64,000 bases of DNA from Bradyrhizobium barranii subsp. barranii (GTDB lineage: Bacteria > Pseudomonadota > Alphaproteobacteria > Rhizobiales > Xanthobacteraceae), in the NCBI RefSeq assembly GCF_017565645.3, contig NZ_CP086136.1:9159501-9223500 (forward strand), in the 5' to 3' direction. Positions 28,001 to 38,103 of this stretch are shown piece by piece. The position numbers were made by a program, and so were the translations under genes. Below the pieces are notes generated by a model. The model saw only the letters and a list, made by a program, of their open reading frames with translations, was not told the origin of the DNA and ran no database searches. Numbering within the stretch: position 1 is the stretch's first letter; every line of letters begins with the position of its first letter.

Positions 28001-29154
28001 CGTCTTATTCGTAAGAGTGCGCCTGAGGGCTGGCGAGCGTGGTGTAAAGCGCTGATGCGGCGTAGGATTCGGTTGCGAAGCCACCCCATCACCTTAAACC
28101 ACGCCCGCCATGACCGATGATACGATTCTGCCATCCTCGTTTCCAGCCGTTCACGCCAAGAAAGTCACAGCTGCCTTCGATGGCGGTCGATCCACGTCTA
28201 CGACACGGATAAGAGCCGGCCCGTGGCCGTCGTGCTGCGGCCCGGCAAGACGCCGGGCGGCGTCGAGGTGCGTGCCCATCTGCGCCGCCTGGTACGGCAT
28301 ATCCGCACGCGATGGCACAACACGCAAATTACGTTCCGTGGCGACGGGCACTATGCCCGGCCGGAGGCCATGGCGTGGTGCGAGACCAACGGCATCGACT
28401 ACATCTTCGGTCTGTCCGGCACCAAGCCTCTCGCCAGAAAAGTCGACGAGGTCGCCGACGACATCCGCACGCGACGCGCCATCGAGAACCTGCCGGTTCT
28501 GCGTGGCTATACCGAGACGCGCCACAAGGCAAAGTCCTGGGATCGCGAACGGCGCACTGTCGCCCGTATTGAGGCGACCATGCTCGGCCTCGACATCCGT
28601 TTCGTCGTCACCAGCCTCGATGTCGGCTCGGCCGAGTGGATCTACGACAGCCTGTATTGCGCGCGCGGCCAAGCCGAGAATCTGATCAAGCTGCATAAGA
28701 CGCAGCTCGCCTCCGACCGCACCAGCTGCCGTTCGGCGCTCGCCAACCAGGTCCGTCTCGTGCTCCATACGGCCGCTTATTGGCTGATGCTGACCGTGCG
28801 CGACGCCATTCCCAAAGCCCGGGAATTGGCCGCTGCCGAGTTCGCGACGCTGCGTCTTCGGCTCTTGAAAATCGCTGCCCGTGTGGTCGAGACCACGAGC
28901 CGCATTCGCCTTGCGTTCGCCGCGGCATGTCCCGAAGCCGACCTGATCCGCTGCTTGCCCGGCGCGCTGCTGCCGCTCAGTCCTTGACCGGCGGGGCGTC
29001 CGCCCCCCGTTCGCCCAACCTATACCTCAAGCGCGTTGCAAAGTACGGGTCGTCAGGCGGTGAAAAGCCGAAGGCAATCCTGTGCGCCTCGTCAGACAAG
29101 ATGTTCGGCCGCATCAATCGGGCCCCAAAGTCGCACTCTCACGAATAGGACGGG
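28001..29154 (+). mobile_element. IS1380-family element, internally deleted
   Basis: Ends are inverted: left CCCGTCTTATTCGTAAGAG, complement of right CCCGTCCTATTCGTGAGAG. CTAG flanks both sides (27997-28000 and 29155-29158), the target expected for IS1380. At 1154 bp it is shorter than the usual 1.6-1.7 kb because the transposase gene has lost an internal part. Confidence 0.85.
28110..28987 (+). pseudogene. IS1380 transposase, internal deletion
   Basis: The N-terminus (MTDDTILPSSFPAVHAKKV) stops making sense after AAFDGGR near 28190, where the frame jumps to the central part reading IHVYDTDKSRPVAVVLRPGK. From there to 28987 the C-terminal half is intact, with FRGDGHYARPEAMAWCETNG and LYCARGQAENLIKLHKTQL, both typical of IS1380. 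The segment between the N-terminus and the DDE core is missing, so the protein should be inactive. Confidence 0.88.
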
Positions 29155-29158
29155 CTAG

Positions 29159-29791
29159 CATTGTTAGGAGGTTTGTGCATGTGCACATGATGCGCGCCGA
29201 CTCGAACGACGGCCAGGCGCGGAGACGTGACCATAGGAGACGTCCGTGAAATCTTGGACGGACTTCGCTGCAGGCTCTCCGATTGATCGATATCGTACAG
29301 ATTCGTCGCACTCTCAGGATTGCTGGCTTCTTCAAGAATGCAGGTGCTTTGAATGAAGGATGGGGAATGCCATGGGTGTGCTGGTTTCCGCTCGATCTCG
29401 CCCACCGTTCCGATTTGGTGTCGCCCGCCATGCCCAATCGCTTTTCTTAGCTGCGGCTGAAGTTCGTGCATGGTTTCCTCGGCGCGCCCGGTTCTGCTGC
29501 TTCTTCCTCGCACGTGCGTCAGGCATTTCCTGGCATTGGACGGGGTCTTCTCGGCATAACGCATTGCAAGCTCGTCAGGCTCCAAGCTCTTCTCAGGCAA
29601 TTGCAGACGCGACAACCACAAGCAGTTCTGCCCGCAGCAGCCCATTACCCTTGCCGTCCCACCAAGCCTGGTAGGTGCGATCACGGGTCGTTTCGGGGAT
29701 GATCCGACGCGAGTAAAGGTGCAACAACGGCTACAGCTATCAACTAGGAAATACGAGCGTCGGCCTCCAAAGAACGGAAGCCGGATTTCCT
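29159..29791. other. Region without a supported gene
   Basis: A 181-codon minus-strand frame (29139-29684) has no recognised feature and runs into the IS1380 end. Plus-strand frames are short. From 29717 the frame of the next gene is open and protein-like (NNGYSYQLGNTSVGLQ), which suggests that gene has lost its N-terminus. Confidence 0.4.
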
Positions 29792-30175
29792 ATGGCGACT
29801 GGTTTCACCAGCCAGCGGTGGCGAGAACTGTTTCCCGGACGGACTGATGTCACATCAATCGTGGATTTTCAGGTTGCACATCCGCTCGTCGGTAACGCCG
29901 GCGATATTCTGCTCGAGCACCAACTAGGGCGAGACGGCGAACGGCCGCTAGTGAACTGGCGTCCTGCCAATGACGAAGCGAGAGCCCGTGCAGAACAACT
30001 GGGCTTCGTTCATGTGGATCCCGATGATATGGTACTTGATCCCACCCAGTCCAAACAGTGGAGATATAGGGATGGTGAATGGCAGCGCGCAACCAATTCT
30101 TCGATGTATCTCTCCAAAGCGTCGAGCGATGATGAACCTTCATCAGAGCCCGACTCGGATGGAGACTTCATGTGA
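29792..30175 (+). CDS. Hypothetical protein, possible effector C-terminal fragment
   Basis: A 127-residue frame beginning MATGFTSQRWRELFPG and ending in an acidic Ser/Asp-rich tail (SSDDEPSSEPDSDGDFM). The frame upstream of the ATG stays open and protein-like back to a stop at about 29716, so the gene may be the remaining end of a longer protein. No tts box is visible. I do not recognise the family. It may be a decayed effector given the neighbourhood, but this is inference. Confidence 0.45.
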   Translation: MATGFTSQRWRELFPGRTDVTSIVDFQVAHPLVGNAGDILLEHQLGRDGERPLVNWRPANDEARARAEQLGFVHVDPDDMVLDPTQSKQWRYRDGEWQRATNSSMYLSKASSDDEPSSEPDSDGDFM

Positions 30176-30758
30176 CGTGAGATCTCTACCAATCCATTTG
30201 AGGTGGAGCAGAGCGCAGACCAACCGACACCTGCGGCTTACGATCGAGCCTTGGACGGAGCGAAGCCCAAGCCAATTCGGCTCAAGCCGTGAGGTGCACT
30301 GTACTGGCGGCGGTTTACGAGAGCTGGTGCCTATAATAGCACAAAAGAAAACCCCGGCTTCCAGCCGGAGTTTTCGACTCCCGCCCGGGCGGGAGGAGCG
30401 GATTGCCTATGGCAGGCGCCAGCGTCATTGTGTCCTGGCCATCAGAATGGCTCGGGATCTTTCCGGGTTGCCTGGGTGAGGAGGGTTTCGTTGGCCGTTT
30501 TCTTCGTAGGCGTCTCGAGAAGTGTCGGGCCAACTCATCGAGCAACGAGACCATCCACCCGGGCTCGCCGGCATTGGATGCGAAGATCAAAAAATGGAGC
30601 AGATGTCAGGACAACTACCTTGCCTTCGTTCAACTCGCGTCAGTCAGGCTATGGCTGCGCCTTAATGAATCCGCGCCCTAACACTACTTTGGCAGATTGT
30701 TAGAATTGGGCTTTTTATTAGGATTCTCATCCTGGCTTGGTTGTGATTCAAGCTTGGG
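30176..30758. other. Intergenic region with a terminator-like hairpin
   Basis: No supported gene. It contains a strong hairpin at 30348-30374. Confidence 0.4.
30348..30374. terminator. Rho-independent terminator-like hairpin
   Basis: AAAACCCCGGCT, loop TCC, then AGCCGGAGTTTT: a 12 bp stem with one mismatch, ending in a run of T on the plus strand and, by symmetry, on the minus strand. It lies 170 bp downstream of the gene ending at 30175 and could end transcription in either direction. Confidence 0.7.
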
Positions 30759-31028
30759 ATGGACCGATTCGTTTTGACTGACGCCCAATGGGCGAAGATG
30801 GAGCCGCTGTGTCTTGGCAAGCCGGGCGATCCCGGCCGGAGCGGCAAGCTGTTTGTCGAAGCCGCGCTGTGGATTGCCCGCACGGGCAGTCCGTGGCGCG
30901 ATCTTCCGCGCGCCTTCGGCAACTGGATAACTGCGTACACGCGCTTTCGCGACTGGGCGAAGGCGGGCGTCTGGAAGCGCATGTTTGATGCGGTCTCAGA
31001 CGAGCCGGACATGGAATATGTCATGGTC
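30759..31028 (+). pseudogene. IS5-family transposase, N-terminal fragment
   Basis: The first 90 codons read MDRFVLTDAQWAKMEPLCLG, then GSPWRDLPRAFGNW and VWKRMFDAVSDEPDMEYVMV, the N-terminal domain of IS5 (IS1031-type) transposases. The frame is cut at about 31028 where the IS481 element begins. The catalytic part is not found on the other side, so the rest was deleted. Confidence 0.85.
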
Positions 31029-32222
31029 TGTAGAAGTTTCGACTTAATCTGACGGCAAGGTTTGAACTGGCAGGGAATGGAGCTGCGGGCGAGCAGGAGC
31101 GCTCACCCAAAGGGCGCTCCCGCGCAGCCCGCGGCGTCTCACAGGGAGACGTTACCATGACCCAGGAACAGAAGTCATTCGCGCGAAAGTCGGCATGCTG
31201 GAATTGGCCAAGCAGCTCGGCAACGTCAGCCAGGCTTGCCGGATGATGGGCTATAGCCGCGACAGCTTCTACCGGTTCAAGGAACTGTACAACAAGGGCG
31301 GCGAGCTGGCGCTGATTGAGATCAGCCGCAAGAAACCGGTCCTGAAGAACCGTGTCGCGCCGGAGGTCGAGGCAGCCGTCGTTGAGCTGGCGATCGACCA
31401 GCCGGCCTGGGGTCAGGTGCGGGTCAGCAATGAGCTCAGGAGCCGCGGCCTGTCGATCTCCCCGTTCGGCGTGCGGGCGGTGTGGCTGCGTCACGACCTC
31501 GCCAACGTCAAGAAGCGGCTGACGGCGCTGGAGGCCAAGATGGCCCAGGACGGCCTGGTGCTGACCGAGGCCCAGCTCGTTGCGTTGGAAAGGGCCAAGT
31601 CCGAGAAGGAGGCGCACGGCGAGTTCGAGAGCGAGTGCCCCGGCTATTGCGGTGCGCAGGACACCTTCTATGTCAGCAACATGAAGGGGGTCGGGCGGAT
31701 CTATCAGCAGACCTTCATTGACACCTACAGTAAGGTGGCGTTCGCCAAGCTGTATGATCGCAAGACGCCGATCACGGCGGCCGAACTGTTGAATGATCGC
31801 GTGGTGCCGTTTTTCGATGCGCGGGGCATCCCGCTAAACCGGATCCTGACCGACCGCGGCACCGAGTATTGCGGCAATCCGGAGCATCACGAATATGAGC
31901 TCTACCTCGCCGTCGAAGACATCGATCACACCCGCACCAAGACGAGGAGCCCACAGACCAACGGCATTGTCGAGCGCTTCCACCGCACCGTGCTCGAGGA
32001 GTTCTATCGCGTCGTGTTCCGCAAGAAGATCTATCCGAGCATCACTGCCTTGCAGAGCGATCTCGATGAGTGGATCGCTGCCTACAATGAGGTGCGCCCA
32101 CATCAGGGGCGCTGGTGCTACGGCAAGACGCCGATGCAAACTTTGCGTGACGCAAGTGCTCTGTCGAGAGAAAAATTGTTGCCGGCTGCGTGGGGTCGCA
32201 CATGAAACCTTTGTCGGACACC
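31029..32222 (+). mobile_element. IS481-family element (boundaries approximate)
   Basis: The left end TGTAGAAGTTTCGAC breaks the IS5 fragment; the right end is probably near TTTGTCGGACA (about 32222), giving TGT...ACA termini as in IS481. I could not find a clear target duplication, probably because the right flank was rearranged. Confidence 0.65.
31157..32205 (+). pseudogene. IS481 transposase with an N-terminal frameshift
   Basis: The gene starts MTQEQK at 31157 but appears to have lost one base near 31175: the expected [14 protein letters not shown] is out of frame until the internal ATG at 31195. From there 336 residues are open. They include the helix-turn-helix ([20 protein letters not shown]) and the DDE core: the segment [29 protein letters not shown] with the second Asp, and [16 protein letters not shown] with the Glu. 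Translation from 31195 might still give an almost complete protein. Confidence 0.8.
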
Positions 32223-32535
32223 TGCCGCGACAAAGCACTCGCTGTCAGCTCAAGTCCCTTCTTTTACAAAGTTTTCCGTCTTGCAACACTCAGCGGCCTA
32301 CATTCTCATCCGAGCGCCGATGTTCGCCACACCCCGCAATGGCAAGCTTGCTTGCGCGCCGATTGGCGATCCTCCGGACTGCGGGCTGATAACCCTCCCG
32401 AAAGGAGTGTTCTCTCCAGGCTCCATGCTTTTGTAAGATAGAGCTTGATGGGGCTCGGCGCTGCTCAGGCAGTCCGCCAAGCCGATGGAGGCATGAGCGC
32501 TGTCACCGGATGGCTCACCGCCGCAAGACGATACC
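32223..32535. other. Short intergenic region
   Basis: About 310 bp between the IS481 end and the stop of the large effector. Nothing recognised. Confidence 0.4.
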
Positions 32536-34779
32536 TCACCGGATCCCCAGTCGAGCCATCTGCGCTGAAGCGTGCTCCGGATCGGGGAGGGGCTGCCACG
32601 GCTGGCCAGCGGCGGTGCTTAACAAGGACTTGCAGAACACAGGAGTGAGCCTGCCGCGATGGATCACGACATTGTCGTGCCCCTCGGCGGCTCGAGCGCT
32701 CTGCCAGTGCCGATTGTAGCCGCGCTGTTCGTCGGACTTGACGTGGCAAGCGGCGAATTCGCGATCGCCCAGCGTTGCCAATTGCCAGGCATTTACCGGG
32801 CGCTTGGTATGGATGTGCACCCACATCGGCCTTGGCATCGCACCGCTGCGCAGCGCCCTGGGCTGCAGCTTGATTTCGAATAGCGTCCCCGGCTCTCCCT
32901 TCAAGGCGTGCGGTGGATCCACTGACGCCAGTTCTCCCGCTTCCCGCAACTGTTCTAGGTATTCTTGCGATGGAAACGCATAGGTCTTCGTGCAATCGCT
33001 TGTGATTGCTGCCTTTCGCGCGTTCAATGAGCTTGCCTGTCCCTGAACCTCGGACCACATCCTTGTCAGCCGGACTATTTTTTCGTGCACTTCAGGCACT
33101 TGCGCAGGCGTGAGCAGGCCCCGCCGGCGAGGCTCCTCCAGCGCGGCTACACAGGCCTCAATCTCGGAGGACTGCGTCTGCATGCGCTTGATGACGACAT
33201 CCAACACGTGTTCGGCGTCCTCGGGCTTCATGTGGCGAGCTTGCGAGGCGGCGCTTTGCTGAGCCGGCAGATCGAACTGCAGCAGCTGGTCCAATCGCTC
33301 AAGTAATCCCGGCAGTGCTTTCCTGGATGGCGGAGCCATCCACATCTGGAGGTTATCGGCCGCAGCGGATGACGCGCGTGCCTGCTCCGGAGTGGCGAGT
33401 TTCTTTGTACCGAGATCCGAGAGCACGATGACCTTGCCCGCCGGGGCCGTCGCCGCATCGGGCCTAGCGAGTTGCGGCGTGGCGGGGCTGGCCGTCGAAC
33501 TCCCCTCTCCTGCGGCTGCTGCGGGCCTTGCTTTGCCCGTTCTGCGCGCCGGACTGCCTCCGCCCGCTGGGCCAATATTATCCGGAAGCGCAGCCCAAGC
33601 CGGCGGTTCAATCGTGGCTTGCGTCTTTGGCTGCAATGCCAGCAGCCGCATGACTTCGTTCGCCGTCACCCACGCAGCTTCCACGATCTGGTCCAGCAAC
33701 GGCAACGGAAGGTCAGTTTCCGTTGCAGTCCCCCTCAGGCTGTCAAGCATGCCGCTCAGCCCCGATGCAAATTCCGAAAGTCGTTCCATGACTCCTTCCA
33801 GAACGGCGCGATGCTCCGCTTCGAGCGCCGCTCCATCGCTGTACAGAACGGCTTGGGCCGTCGAGACGAACGCCGGAAAAACATCTCCGATGAAGGCCCC
33901 GAGCAGGCGCACCCTCCCGCTCTCATCCATGAGGGCGTCGCGCACGTCTGGTTCCAACGTGCTCGCTTGCGAGTTGACTAAAAGCTCCACGAGAGCGATC
34001 CGCGATTGCAGATACATGCACTTCGTAAAGAGCGCCCAGCCCGTATGATGCCTTAGTGCGGCATCTTCGGCCGTGCGCATGGCGGGCGTGCTGCCTGGAA
34101 GGTGGGCGGTAGCGGCACAGACTGACTGCATCCGCTCACAGCGCAGCACCTTCTTTCCCCACAACTCCATGCACGCTGCATAGTGGTTCGCAACGCTTGT
34201 AAACAGGCGGCTCAGCTGTGCAGGCGAGGCGATGTCTTTGAGGCTGTCGAGCACGCCTTGTGCTTTCTTTCTGCTCTCCTCCAGCTCGTAGATAATCTGG
34301 GTCGCCACTTCATTACATTCGTCAGCCTCCCTCACAGTGTCATCGCGGAGCCGGCGAGCCCGATCGTTTGGCAGAATTCGGCGCGCCAAATCGGGTGGCA
34401 GACTGGCGTAGTACGCCAGAACTGTTGCGCCTGCTTTGACGACCTGATCCATCAGATCTTGTCTCTCCGGCAAGTTCCGGGCATGCCCGGCCGCTCGGCG
34501 GCAAGCTTCAAGTTCCTCAAGCAGGCTGCTCAATTCTCGCTTTGCTGCCTTTATCTCCTCCCTCGTTGGCGCCGCTACGTCCGAAGTTGGCGGCGGGTTC
34601 GCAAGCGTCGCCGCTCTCACATCAGGCTCAGACCGTATCCGCCCTACGACGGCATCGAAGGACTGATCGCGTTCCCCAGGGAAGAGACCAGACTCCGGGC
34701 TCGAACGGCTCAATTCCCTAATGCTTTCGGCTCCCGCGGCCTCAAGCTCTGATGGACCAGCTCGGCCAATGCCTTTCAT
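32536..34779 (-). CDS. Putative type III effector, 747 residues, largely helical
   Basis: The ATG at 34779 is preceded by GGAGATGAAGC and by a tts box at 34819-34848, so TtsI control is likely. The N-terminus (MKGIGRAGPSELEAAGAES) is polar and Ser/Gly-rich as in type III signals. Residues about 80-370 and 490-600 are predicted mostly alpha-helical (for example EIKAAKRELSSLLEELEACRR), separated by a Pro/Ala linker around 400-450. The C-terminal 150 residues (GTLFEIKLQPRALRSGAM, VHIHTKRPVNAWQLATLGD, HWQSARAAEGHDNVVIHRG) look like a distinct folded domain. The overall plan recalls the XopP/HLK group of plant-pathogen effectors, which I cannot confirm by eye. It would act in the plant cell; no catalytic motif is recognised. 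Confidence 0.75.
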   Translation of the reverse strand: MKGIGRAGPSELEAAGAESIRELSRSSPESGLFPGERDQSFDAVVGRIRSEPDVRAATLANPPPTSDVAAPTREEIKAAKRELSSLLEELEACRRAAGHARNLPERQDLMDQVVKAGATVLAYYASLPPDLARRILPNDRARRLRDDTVREADECNEVATQIIYELEESRKKAQGVLDSLKDIASPAQLSRLFTSVANHYAACMELWGKKVLRCERMQSVCAATAHLPGSTPAMRTAEDAALRHHTGWALFTKCMYLQSRIALVELLVNSQASTLEPDVRDALMDESGRVRLLGAFIGDVFPAFVSTAQAVLYSDGAALEAEHRAVLEGVMERLSEFASGLSGMLDSLRGTATETDLPLPLLDQIVEAAWVTANEVMRLLALQPKTQATIEPPAWAALPDNIGPAGGGSPARRTGKARPAAAAGEGSSTASPATPQLARPDAATAPAGKVIVLSDLGTKKLATPEQARASSAAADNLQMWMAPPSRKALPGLLERLDQLLQFDLPAQQSAASQARHMKPEDAEHVLDVVIKRMQTQSSEIEACVAALEEPRRRGLLTPAQVPEVHEKIVRLTRMWSEVQGQASSLNARKAAITSDCTKTYAFPSQEYLEQLREAGELASVDPPHALKGEPGTLFEIKLQPRALRSGAMPRPMWVHIHTKRPVNAWQLATLGDREFAACHVKSDEQRGYNRHWQSARAAEGHDNVVIHRGRLTPVFCKSLLSTAAGQPWQPLPDPEHASAQMARLGIR

Positions 34780-34818
34780 GCTTCATCTCCGGATAATTGA
34801 GGGTGCGCAGCCTGTCGG

Positions 34819-34848
34819 GATAGGCCGACTGGCTGACGACTAGCTGAC
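34819..34848 (-). promoter_or_regulatory. tts box (TtsI binding site), minus strand
   Basis: Read on the minus strand from 34848: GTCAGCTAGTCGTCAGCC, then AGTCGGCCTATC. It keeps the GTCAG-T and TCG-CAGC parts and the downstream C and TA. It ends 39 bp before the effector ATG. Confidence 0.78.
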
Positions 34849-35205
34849 CAAGAGCATTCATCCGGATGCGCAAGGAAGAAGATGCGGCCTTGTGTTCGAC
34901 TTCTATCGCAGCTTCCGTGCTGCTGAAGTAACCGCGTCAGTTCCGGTGTCATCAGCTGAGACGCGAACAGGCCAGACGCCCCCTTATAGAAAACTGACAG
35001 CTATAGAAAAATGACAGTCGCGTGCACCAAGCATTCGCCTCACGTATCGTTCTTCACGGGCGATTCAACGTCTGCCCGGTTATAAATAGCTGCCGACAGA
35101 ACCTTCGCTTCCATCCATTCATCTGCGCAGTTTGAAGAAGCCAAGATAGTTCACATCAATCCACACCCACCGCACACCGGCGGTCGAGACTGTCCCGATC
35201 ATGGC
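34849..35205. other. Intergenic region
   Basis: About 360 bp between the effector promoter and the P450 gene end. Two short CTGACAG-type motifs near 34996-35020 are present but do not form a tts box. Confidence 0.4.
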
Positions 35206-36447
35206 CTAAGCTTCAATCCGCACGGGGAGAGCGGAATAGCCGTGCACGAAGTTAGATGCAATTCGCTCGGGTTCGCCGACGACCTTGATCTTCAATCCCC
35301 CATCCAAAATCTCTTCCCAGAGGACTCTCAACTGCAGTTCCGCAAGGTGTCGGCCAAGACAGCGATGGATTCCGAATCCGAACGAGAGGTGTTGCCGCAC
35401 ATTCTTGCGGTCGATCACGAAACTGTTGGCGTTCTCAATGACCTCTTCGTCTCTATTGCCGGAGATGTACCACATGACGACCTTGTCGCCTGTCCTGATC
35501 GGTTTTCCCCCAACGATGCTGTCTATAGCAGCAGTGCGGCGCATATGTGCGATCGGCGTCTGGTATCGAATGATCTCAGACACGGCGCTCGAGATCAACT
35601 TGGGATTGTCAGTTAGTTTCCGCAGTTCGGAGGGGTACTGGCTCATGAACAGGAGGCCGCCGGTAATCGAGTTGCGCGTGGTATCATTGCCGCCTACGAT
35701 CAGTAGAATGAGGTTCCCAAGAAACTCAGTTGGCTCCATATGGCGTGTGACGGGTGAATGCGCCATCAAGGAAATCAGGTCGAGGCGTGGCTCGGCATTG
35801 ATGCGCTCGTTCCAAAGCCGCGTGAAATAGTCCAGGCACTCCGACAAGATGGTGCTTCGCTTGTCCCAGCTGTCGATGGCATAGCCTGCTTTAGGAGTTG
35901 TAACAGCTGCGTCCGACCAATAGGTCAGGAGTCGCCGATCCTCAAATGGGAAGTCGAACAGCGTGGCGAGCGTTTGCGTCGTCAACTCTATGGAGACCTT
36001 GGTTACCCAATTGAAGACTTCATTACGCGGCAAGCCATCGAGAATCATCCGGACCCGAGAGCGGATCAAGGTTTCGAGCCTCGTCAGGCTTTCCGGCCCG
36101 ACGATCGGACTCACCGTGTTGCGCTGCTCGGCGTGCTGGGGAGGCCCCATCTTGATGAAACTTGGGGTCCAGTGCTTATCAGGCACCTCGACAATGGTGA
36201 CACCTTGCTGTGACGAAAACGCGTGGTGGTTTGTGTCGACCGCTACGATATCCCGGTATTTCGTTATTGACCAATATGGACCATGAGCGCTATTTTGACA
36301 GTAGTGAACGGGATCTTCTCTTCGCAACCGCTCGAAGCAACCCCATATGCTGTCGTCTTGAAAGCGCTTGCCCTCGCTTACATCCAGCTCGCTGAGCGGG
36401 ATAATATATCCATCATCCGCTCTATGGATTTCCAATCGCCTGTTCAT
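35206..36447 (-). CDS. Cytochrome P450
   Basis: A 413-residue soluble bacterial P450. Diagnostic parts are the I-helix GGNDTTRNSITGG (oxygen activation, about residue 250), the ExxR of helix K in SEIIRYQTPIAHMRR, and the heme-binding loop FGFGIHRCLGRHLAELQ near residue 355, with Cys as the axial iron ligand. The size is usual for class I enzymes that take electrons from a ferredoxin and reductase. No ferredoxin gene is adjacent. The sequence is not obviously one of the gibberellin-operon P450s of rhizobia (CYP112/114/117), whose neighbours are also absent. It points in the same direction as the broken panC-like gene downstream in the plus coordinate. The substrate is unknown. Confidence 0.9.
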   Translation of the reverse strand: MNRRLEIHRADDGYIIPLSELDVSEGKRFQDDSIWGCFERLRREDPVHYCQNSAHGPYWSITKYRDIVAVDTNHHAFSSQQGVTIVEVPDKHWTPSFIKMGPPQHAEQRNTVSPIVGPESLTRLETLIRSRVRMILDGLPRNEVFNWVTKVSIELTTQTLATLFDFPFEDRRLLTYWSDAAVTTPKAGYAIDSWDKRSTILSECLDYFTRLWNERINAEPRLDLISLMAHSPVTRHMEPTEFLGNLILLIVGGNDTTRNSITGGLLFMSQYPSELRKLTDNPKLISSAVSEIIRYQTPIAHMRRTAAIDSIVGGKPIRTGDKVVMWYISGNRDEEVIENANSFVIDRKNVRQHLSFGFGIHRCLGRHLAELQLRVLWEEILDGGLKIKVVGEPERIASNFVHGYSALPVRIEA

Positions 36448-36997
36448 AACATCTCCGCAGATTTTGTTCGCGAGAGCTTACGGATCCAAACTTACGATTC
36501 ACCGGTTTGAGCTGTCGTGGCGTTTGGCTGTGACAAGCTACCCGAACAGACTATCTCAAAGTGCGGCTAGCCAGCCCTACCATGTCGGGCAGTAAGGATC
36601 GCATTGACTTTCCGGCTCCATCTACTCAATGGATCGCTGAGAGCTGTCACCACCGCTGGCCTCGCCGTTTCCGGGAACGGCATCGGCGTCAACATAGTGG
36701 CTGTCGTTGCCCTGACGGCGAAGGAGCTGGTCCGGCTGCCGCGGCTAGGTCCTGTTCTTCCCAGTGACACCGTTCTGCGCCGCCCTAACAGAGGCCGCCG
36801 ACGAACGTCATCGCGCTGCCCGATCGCTATCTGAGCGCTACCGCGCGAGCCCAGCGCGAAACTTCGCCTTCATTGAGGGCTCCTACAACCGAACTTGGCT
36901 TCATTCCGCTCGCATATATCGCCCCAATCGACATGGAGCTAAGAGCCACCTAACCCCGTCTACTTTTTCGGGCGAAGATCTATGAGTAATCGACTCG
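36448..36997. other. Intergenic region
   Basis: About 550 bp without a supported gene. Confidence 0.4.
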
Positions 36998-37404
36998 CTA
37001 CGACTGCTTAGGCAAATCGATCCAGATATCCTGAGCACCATTTAGGAGCGTATCCTGATCTGGAACATAGATGCTATCGGAAACCGTGAGGCCATGAGCC
37101 ATTGCAGCCCCAATAATTAAGAATGGGAGCTTGTGAAACTCTATCCGAGATGTCGCCGACGCGACCAGATCCTTCACGCTTGACGCTCCTCGGGCGATCT
37201 CTTCTCTTGAACGGTTGAGTGCCGTGAAGAGACAGGACAGCTCATCAAGCTCGGAACGGTTAAATCGCCTCAAGCGCGACGAAATGGGCACTCCGTTCTT
37301 GTATCTCACGGTCGGCACAAACCTTATCTCGCAATCGAGAAGCAGGTCTGCGACGGCGCGCTTTACCAGGATCGCCTGACCTATATCTTTCAGGCCGAAG
37401 TAAC
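36998..37404 (-). pseudogene. panC: panC-like gene, 3' part
   Basis: Minus-strand codons from 37404 read YFGLKDIGQAILVKRAVADLL, then FVPTVRYKNGVPISSRLRRF, matching pantothenate synthetase after its YFGEKD motif (V-x-TVR-x-DGLAxSSRN). The gene ends at 36998. The 5' part lies at 40566-40985, on the other side of an IS66 element. The segment SSRLRRF keeps the SSR motif, although the Asn usual after it is replaced by Leu. The whole would have been a full-length PanC relative making pantothenate from pantoate and beta-alanine. Confidence 0.85.
37397..37404. repeat. Target-site duplication of IS66 copy 1 (left)
   Basis: GAAGTAAC, repeated exactly at 40566-40573, inside the panC-like gene. Confidence 0.92.
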
Positions 37405-37452
37405 GTAAACGGTACGAGAGGCCCACGGAGCCACGGACTTGGTGCGGACGGC

Positions 37453-38103
37453 CTACGCACCGCGCTTGAAGCGTATAGGCATCCAGAACTGCCGGAGGGC
37501 CTCGACGGTTGCTGGAATGTTGCGCCAGGCGTTTTGGATGATGGGCTGCGTTCCCAGCGTGCGCCGGGCCGGGGGTAGCAAGGGTCGACCGGCGTCGTCG
37601 ATGCAATGGACCAAGATCGGCCGCAGCATAAGGTGTTCGGTTCCATTCGGGGGGAGAAGCCGCGACCAGACGAGAAGCCGAAGCTTCATGACGGCGTAGA
37701 AGCCCATGCACCAGGGCTGCGGGTCGACTTCGCCGTCCGGTGATCGCACGAACAGCGGCTCGAAGCTCTCCGGTCTCGTCGACAGCGTCTCGCTGATAGC
37801 GTTGTGGCGCATCAGCGTGGCGGCGATTGCCGAGAACTCCTCGGTGTCGTGATTGAAGGCGTCGGGATCTACGCCGAGGAGCGGGCACACCCATTCCTCG
37901 GACGCCATCGAGACCGGCCCGGCGACGACCGCGGCCACCGCGCCATCGAGCATGGAGAGCGACGTCGCCCGCGGATGCCGAAGCGTCGGCGACCTGGCGC
38001 GCTTGCTGATCCATTGCCCGAGCCGTTCGAACGACATGGCATAGTCCGCCATCGTCGTCTTGCGTGCTTTTCGCGTTCCCCGCCCTTGCTTCGGCTTCGT
38101 CAT
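37453..38103 (-). CDS. UPF0149 (YecA-type) passenger protein of IS66
   Basis: A 216-residue protein whose start overlaps the tnpC stop (ATGA), so it is part of the IS66 operon. It matches the UPF0149/YecA group: LSMLDGAVAAVVAGPVSMAS near residue 50, WVCPLLGVDPDAFNHD, PWCMGFYAVMKLR and a final EALRQFWMPIRF. A homologue occupies the same place in IS66 copy 2 (45053-45676). The C-terminal SEC-C zinc motif of some YecA proteins is missing. Its role in transposition is unknown. Confidence 0.85.
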   Translation of the reverse strand: MTKPKQGRGTRKARKTTMADYAMSFERLGQWISKRARSPTLRHPRATSLSMLDGAVAAVVAGPVSMASEEWVCPLLGVDPDAFNHDTEEFSAIAATLMRHNAISETLSTRPESFEPLFVRSPDGEVDPQPWCMGFYAVMKLRLLVWSRLLPPNGTEHLMLRPILVHCIDDAGRPLLPPARRTLGTQPIIQNAWRNIPATVEALRQFWMPIRFKRGA

